Assembly (NCBI GenBank): GCA_964564845.1
Contig: CAZMCN010000012.1
Span: 1 to 26,796 of the forward strand
Direction of reading: 5' to 3'
DNA: 26,796 nt
Source of the DNA: CAYXPG01 sp964564845
GTDB taxonomy: Bacteria; Planctomycetota; Phycisphaerae; Sedimentisphaerales; Anaerobacaceae
A model generated the notes under the pieces. That model was not told where the DNA came from. It did no database searches and saw only the letters and a list, made by a program, of their open reading frames with translations. The position numbers and the translations under genes are program-made. Shown one piece after another: positions 22,525 to 26,796 of the stretch; positions within the stretch are counted from its first letter, which is position 1, and the number at the start of each line of letters is the position of its first letter.

Positions 22525-25406
22525 AGCAATGGCGTTTTGAAATCTTTAATCGGCCTGGATTTTCCGACGTGCACGGCAGCAGCATGCTGGAGGACATCAA
22601 AGAAATAGGTATCGATACGGTCGAGGCGGTCCAGTCGGCTAAGGTGTTTCTGATTGAGGCCGACTTCAATGGGGATTTTGCAAAGCAAGTCGGTAAAGAG
22701 CTTTTGACCGACCCTGTGTGCGAAGAATACTACATAGGCAGAAGCGGCCCGCCCGCAGGTCTGGCAAAAGCGACTCTAATCGAGGTGCACTTAAAAAGCG
22801 GCGTTACCGACCCGGTGGCAGAATCCGTAACGACGGCAATGACAGACATAGGAGCTGCCCCCCATAACGTTAGGACCGCACGAAAATATATCCTGCTGGG
22901 GGACATCACCAGGAGACAAACCGAGACAATCGCAAAGAAAATCCTCGCTAACGATTGCATCGAAGATGTGATGGTCGGTAACGAAGCCGAGCCCCCCAGC
23001 CCACACTTGAAACCATATGAATTAGAGATAGTACACTGGCCGGTGTGCGAGCTTGACGACGATGAGTTAACAGACCTGAGCAAAGAAAAAGACCTGTTCC
23101 TTAACCTTCTCGAAATGCAGACAATCCAAAAATACTACCGAGAGCTCGGCAGAGAACCAACCGACGTCGAACTGGAGATGCTGGCGCAGACCTGGAGCGA
23201 ACACTGCGTTCACAAAACACTGAAAAGCTCAGTTGATATGACAATCAACGGACAGCAGGTACATTTTGACAACCTGCTGAAAGAAACCGTCTTCAAGGCC
23301 ACCAAGCAGTTGAACAAAGAGTGGTGCATATCGGTCTTTGATGATAATGCCGGCGTGGTGGAATTCGACGATACAAGTGCGGTTTGTTTCAAGGTCGAAA
23401 CGCATAATCGTCCTTCCGCACTCGACCCTTACGGCGGGTCGGCTACCGGCATCGGCGGCGTGATCCGTGACCCAATGGGGACAGGCCTGGGTGCAAGACC
23501 CATCGCCAACACGGACATATTTTGTTTCGGCCCGCCCGACAAAAAACTCGAAGAGATTCCCAAAGGAGTCCTGCATCCCAGAAGGGTTATGAAAGGCGTT
23601 GTGGCCGGCGTTCGCGACTACGGCAATAGAATGGGAATACCTACGGTCAACGGCGCAATTTATTTCGACGACAGATACACCGCCAATCCACTGGTCTATT
23701 GCGGCAATATCGGCCTGATGGATAAAAACAAATGCTTCAAAAACCCGCAGACCGGCAACATTATCATTGTAGTCGGCGGTCGAACAGGCAGAGACGGAAT
23801 CCACGGAGCGACCTTTTCTTCAGGCGAAATAACCCACGAGTATGAAACAATCTTTTCCCACGCCGTCCAGATAGGCAATGCAATAACAGAAAAGAAAATG
23901 TTAGATGTACTGCTTCAGGCAAACCAGGCCGGACTGTATGAGGCAATTACAGACTGCGGGGCCGGCGGTCTGAGCAGCGCAGTAGGTGAGATGGGCCGAG
24001 AACTCGGAGCGGAAGTCGAGTTGGAAAAAGTGCCGATAAAATACGCCGGGCTCTCCTATAACGAAATATGGATTAGCGAAGCACAGGAAAGAATGGTCAT
24101 AGCTGTTAAGCCGGAAAATGTGGAAGCCATAACCAAAATTTTCGATGACGAAAACGTCGAGTCAACGGTAATAGGTAAATTCACCGACGACAAACAACTG
24201 ATATTAAGATACAACGGACAGGTGGTCGGTCAGCTCGATATGGATTTTTTGCATAATGGCGTTCCTAAATACTCGCGCAAGGCAGTCTGGAAAAGCCCTG
24301 AGCTTGCCGAGCCAAGCATACCTGAAAAAGATGATTATAATGATGAACTTTTACAAATTCTTGCTTCTTATAATGTGGCGAGCAAGGAATGGGTAATCCG
24401 TCAATACGACCATGAAGTCCAGGGCAGCTCGGTCATCAAGCCGTTAATTGGTGTAGATAACGATGGGCCGAGCGATGCAGCGGTAATAAAACCAAAGTTC
24501 GATTCCAATAGAGGCCTGGCGATTAGCTGCGGAATGAATCCGCTCTATGGCGATATTGACCCGTACTGGATGGCGATGGCCGGCATCGATGAGGCAGTCA
24601 GGAATATAACGTCTGTCGGCGGACGAGTTGACAGAATCGCCCTGCTGGATAACTTCTGCTGGGGCAACTGCACAAAACCGGAAACGTTCGGGCCGTTAGT
24701 GCGGGCCGCCCAGGCCTGTTATGATGGGGCAATGGCATTTGAGACGCCGTTTATCTCCGGCAAAGATTCGCTGAACAATGAATTCGCCTGCGAAGACGGG
24801 ACAACAATCTCCATTCCATCAACACTCCTAATCAGTGCCATATCATTAGTTGACGACATCAACAAGTGCGTGACGATGGACGTTAAAAAGGAGTCCAACC
24901 TGCTCTTTATAGTAGGTGAAACGAAAAACGAATTAGGCGGTTCACACTACTATAAAATCAACGGCCAGCTCGGAGCTAACGTCCCGAAGGTGGATTTGGA
25001 AACGGCCCCCAAAATCGCCGGCAGGATTTGCACCGCAATAGCTGACTCTCTTATAGTCACCTGTCACGACTGCTCCGAGGGTGGACTGGCTGTTGCGCTT
25101 GCAGAGATGGCATTTGCCGGCGGACTCGGCATAGAAGCCGACATCAGAGGACTGCCAAAATCTGACGATTGCACACAAACAAATACGCAGCTTTTCAGCG
25201 AATCAAATTCTCGCTATATCGTGGAGCTTGAGCCCGAAAATTACGATGCCTTTGCATCTCTGTGCCTAAATCTGCCCTTTGGACAAATAGGAAAAGTAAC
25301 AAAAGAAAAGAAGCTTATCATAAAAGCACAGGACGGCCAAACCGTCATTGAACAGGACTTGGCCTCACTTAAAAAGGCCTGGCAAAAAACGTTTGACTGG
25401 CAATAA
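22521..25406 (+). CDS. purL: Phosphoribosylformylglycinamidine synthase PurL with two N-terminal PurS-like domains
   Basis: PurL converts FGAR and glutamine-derived ammonia to FGAM in purine synthesis, using ATP. Of 961 residues, 1-75 and 82-153 are each PurS-like (RFEIFNRPGFSDVHG; TLIEVHLKSGVTDPVAES). The synthetase follows from about 165: TWSEHCVHKT (H228, H231), VCFKVETHNRPSALDPYGGS and GATFSSGEI. The second ATP-fold half has ISGKDSLNNEF and VTCHDCSEGGLAVALAEMAF. Small PurL is about 740 residues with separate PurS and PurQ; here PurS is fused twice while PurQ stays separate and follows 55 bases later. Translation starts at GTG, overlapping tyrA's stop by 4 bases. Confidence 0.95.
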   Translation: MKQWRFEIFNRPGFSDVHGSSMLEDIKEIGIDTVEAVQSAKVFLIEADFNGDFAKQVGKELLTDPVCEEYYIGRSGPPAGLAKATLIEVHLKSGVTDPVAESVTTAMTDIGAAPHNVRTARKYILLGDITRRQTETIAKKILANDCIEDVMVGNEAEPPSPHLKPYELEIVHWPVCELDDDELTDLSKEKDLFLNLLEMQTIQKYYRELGREPTDVELEMLAQTWSEHCVHKTLKSSVDMTINGQQVHFDNLLKETVFKATKQLNKEWCISVFDDNAGVVEFDDTSAVCFKVETHNRPSALDPYGGSATGIGGVIRDPMGTGLGARPIANTDIFCFGPPDKKLEEIPKGVLHPRRVMKGVVAGVRDYGNRMGIPTVNGAIYFDDRYTANPLVYCGNIGLMDKNKCFKNPQTGNIIIVVGGRTGRDGIHGATFSSGEITHEYETIFSHAVQIGNAITEKKMLDVLLQANQAGLYEAITDCGAGGLSSAVGEMGRELGAEVELEKVPIKYAGLSYNEIWISEAQERMVIAVKPENVEAITKIFDDENVESTVIGKFTDDKQLILRYNGQVVGQLDMDFLHNGVPKYSRKAVWKSPELAEPSIPEKDDYNDELLQILASYNVASKEWVIRQYDHEVQGSSVIKPLIGVDNDGPSDAAVIKPKFDSNRGLAISCGMNPLYGDIDPYWMAMAGIDEAVRNITSVGGRVDRIALLDNFCWGNCTKPETFGPLVRAAQACYDGAMAFETPFISGKDSLNNEFACEDGTTISIPSTLLISAISLVDDINKCVTMDVKKESNLLFIVGETKNELGGSHYYKINGQLGANVPKVDLETAPKIAGRICTAIADSLIVTCHDCSEGGLAVALAEMAFAGGLGIEADIRGLPKSDDCTQTNTQLFSESNSRYIVELEPENYDAFASLCLNLPFGQIGKVTKEKKLIIKAQDGQTVIEQDLASLKKAWQKTFDWQ

Positions 25407-25461
25407 TGGTATTTTCGAATTTTAAGTTTGTCGGAATAACAGCTGATTGTAAAGCTAAAAA

Positions 25462-26256
25462 ATGGGACAGGTAAAAGCAATAGTATTACGGGCCGCAGGG
25501 ATAAACTGCGACAGAGAGACCGAGTATGCTCTTGAAGCCGCCGGAGCACAAGCTAAAAGTGTACATATAAACAGAATCATCGAACATAAGGACATACTCG
25601 GTCAATTCCAGATACTCGTTTTTCCGGGCGGCTTTAGCTACGGCGACGACGTCGCAGCAGGTAAAATCTTAGCCAATCAAGTCGTGCATCACCTTCTTGA
25701 AGCAGTTAAAAAGTTTATCGATGCCGGCAAATTGGTGCTTGGAATCTGTAACGGCTTCCAGGTACTCGTCAAAGCAGCAATACTGCCGGGAAATCACGAG
25801 CCACGAGCCACGAGCCACGAGCCACAAGTTACCATAACATACAATGACAGCGGCAAATACGAGGACCGCTGGGTATATCTCGCACCTCAAACCGACAGGT
25901 GCGTTTTCATCGAGCCGGACAGACAAATCTATCTTCCCATCGCCCACGCCGAAGGCAAAATTGTAACTAAAGACCCCGCCAGTCTCGATAAGTTGAAGGC
26001 CGCCGGACACGTCGCCTTCAAATATGTTGATAAAAACGGCACCGAAGGTGATTACCCGATTAACCCCAATGGCTCAATGGGTTCGATAGCAGGGCTGACC
26101 GACAAAACGGGCAGAGTATTAGGCCTTATGCCGCATCCGGAAAGGTACACAAGGCATACACAGCATCCGCACTGGTCTCAGCTGGAAAAGAAAGACGCCG
26201 GCGATGGAATGATAATCTTCAATAATGCCGTAAGGTACATACAGGGAAACTTCTAA
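25462..26256 (+). CDS. purQ: Phosphoribosylformylglycinamidine synthase glutaminase subunit PurQ
   Basis: This class I glutamine amidotransferase of 264 residues supplies ammonia to PurL. It has LRAAGINCDRET at the N-terminus, the oxyanion segment FPGGFSYGDDVAAGKI, nucleophile C96 in GICNGFQVL, and the catalytic pair H225/E227 in MPHPERY. Residues 111-122 (NHEPRATSHEPQ) are low-complexity. They are encoded by a 7-base tandem repeat and fall between the LLPG-type loop and the following strand, where the family tolerates variation. The Shine-Dalgarno sequence is weak. It is co-oriented with purL and probably in the same operon. Confidence 0.95.
   Translation: MGQVKAIVLRAAGINCDRETEYALEAAGAQAKSVHINRIIEHKDILGQFQILVFPGGFSYGDDVAAGKILANQVVHHLLEAVKKFIDAGKLVLGICNGFQVLVKAAILPGNHEPRATSHEPQVTITYNDSGKYEDRWVYLAPQTDRCVFIEPDRQIYLPIAHAEGKIVTKDPASLDKLKAAGHVAFKYVDKNGTEGDYPINPNGSMGSIAGLTDKTGRVLGLMPHPERYTRHTQHPHWSQLEKKDAGDGMIIFNNAVRYIQGNF
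25794..25828 (+). repeat. 7-bp tandem repeat CCACGAG, five units, inside purQ
   Basis: Three exact CCACGAG units (25801-25821) are flanked by TCACGAG (25794-25800) and CCACAAG (25822-25828). The unit is not a multiple of three, so loss or gain of one unit would break purQ, while three units preserve frame. Confidence 0.9.
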
Positions 26257-26370
26257 AAAGCTTAATCTTTTCTTGAAAAGCATCTGGGGGGTGAATTTTC
26301 TTGCAAAATTTTCGGCCTTAGTGTAAATTAATGCGAGAATCGGCAGGCATTAACTTTGCACGGCTTTTTC

Positions 26371-26443
26371 GGGCCCGTAGCTCAGCGGCCAGAGCAGTGG
26401 ACTCATAATCCATTGGTCGAAGGTTCGAATCCTTCCGGGCCCA
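26371..26443 (+). tRNA. tRNA with anticodon CAT (probably Ile2, otherwise elongator Met)
   Basis: A full cloverleaf is present. The acceptor GGGCCCG pairs with CGGGCCC. The D arm has GCTC/GAGC. The anticodon stem GTGGA/TCCAT surrounds loop CTCATAA, and the T arm is GAAGG-TTCGAAT-CCTTC. The discriminator is A, and CCA is not encoded. An initiator tRNA is excluded because its first pair would be mismatched and its anticodon stem would carry GGG/CCC. The anticodon and T arms resemble bacterial tRNA-Ile2, in which C34 becomes lysidine, more than elongator Met, but the two cannot be separated with certainty here. Confidence 0.93.
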
Positions 26444-26652
26444 CTCAAAACAGGACGGCAGGTTCAAAGGCAGTCGGGCCACTCCTCCCCTGCTACTACA
26501 GCCAATATGTACGCAGATATAAGCTTTTAGGATATGCAGAACGGGGTTAAAGAGCTGTATGAGACCTAACAAGGCTGCACTTTGCAACAATATACAAGGT
26601 TGAAGGTTTGAGTCCCTTTGGGATTTTGGATACCCTTGACCTCGAAAGAAGG

Positions 26653-26688
26653 AACAAATAAAAAGGCCCTGCTAAATGGCAGGGCCTT
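26653..26688 (-). terminator. Rho-independent terminator of the cold-shock gene
   Basis: A perfect 10-base stem (26663-26672 with 26679-26688, GC-rich AAGGCCCTGC and its complement) has a 6-base loop. On the minus strand it is followed by TTTTTATTT. It lies 24 bases past the stop of the cold-shock protein gene. Confidence 0.92.
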
Positions 26689-26712
26689 TCGGTCCTCGAG
26701 CCATATCCTCCG

Positions 26713-26796
26713 TCAGCAGGGGGTTACGTTAGTCGCACACGGGCCTTTTTTGCCTTGTCCGACTTCATACTGGACCTTCTGGCCTTCGTCAAGCGA
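26713..26796 (-). CDS. Cold-shock protein (CspA family), C-terminal fragment
   Basis: Only the last 27 codons lie in the window. They read SLDEGQKVQYEVGQGKKGPC and then ATNVTPC before TGA. This matches the end of the CspA-type OB-fold (Leu-x-Glu-Gly-x-x-Val-x-Phe/Tyr-Glu-Val-x-x-Gly-x-x-Gly-Pro-x-Ala-x-x-Val), a small nucleic-acid-binding domain acting as RNA chaperone. The family is usually about 67-70 residues. The C-terminal Thr-Pro-Cys is a little unusual. The rest of the gene is beyond the window edge, and its terminator follows at 26653-26688. Confidence 0.85.
   Translation of the reverse strand, partial: SLDEGQKVQYEVGQGKKGPCATNVTPC

Noticed and set aside
23229..23804. Long minus-strand open frame of 191 codons inside purL
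   Set aside because: It is antisense to a highly conserved part of purL. Its codon positions mirror those constraints and it matches no family.
26600..26635. Possible second tRNA T-arm (AAGG-TTTGAGTC-CCTT) near 26605
   Set aside because: No matching acceptor, anticodon or D arm can be drawn around it.
1..26796. CRISPR array or phage genes
   Set aside because: No regularly spaced identical repeats with unique spacers and no phage structural or integrase genes were seen; the tandem repeats present are within genes.

Overview
The window looks like a piece of a Planctomycetota chromosome, probably Phycisphaerae-like. This is an inference from gene style: a Wzc-type kinase with a Gly/Tyr-rich tail, a PurL carrying two fused PurS-like domains, and many multi-sensor histidine kinases. 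There is no rRNA or other marker gene to confirm it.

Region 1 (1-8032, minus strand) is a two-component signalling operon of six genes. In transcription order it holds a large Cache-HAMP-GAF-like-PAS3 histidine kinase, an Rcp1-type single-domain response regulator, a REC-PAS protein with a dead DHp remnant, a REC-kinase, a second REC-kinase with a damaged REC domain, and a REC-PAS protein cut by the window edge. Genes overlap or nearly touch, except for a gap of about 140 bases between the two REC-kinases. Several members are tandem paralogues.

Region 2 (8033-9633) has a structured, apparently untranslated leader for that operon and, divergently, a consensus sigma70 promoter driving a secreted protein with two retropepsin-like Asp-Thr-Gly domains.

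Region 3 (9718-14680, plus strand) holds a promoter and a probable transposase remnant, a stand-alone CheD, a NarL-type kinase with a repetitive coiled coil, its LuxR-type regulator, a structured intergenic segment, a polysaccharide deacetylase-like protein lacking canonical metal ligands, and a second LuxR-type regulator.

Region 4 (14938-20092, plus strand) is a capsule/exopolysaccharide export segment. It contains a frameshifted exported Gly/Ala-rich protein, a Wza-like outer-membrane lipoprotein, and a Wzz-BY-kinase (Wzc) gene broken by one clear and one probable frameshift. The kinase half contains a three-copy, gap-free 57-residue repeat before its Walker A motif. No glycosyltransferases or polymerase are present, so this locus is partial or decaying, unless the indels are assembly errors.

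Region 5 (20276-26796) is housekeeping: accA on the minus strand, then tyrA-purL-purQ on the plus strand, a tRNA with anticodon CAT, and the end of a cold-shock gene with its terminator on the minus strand.
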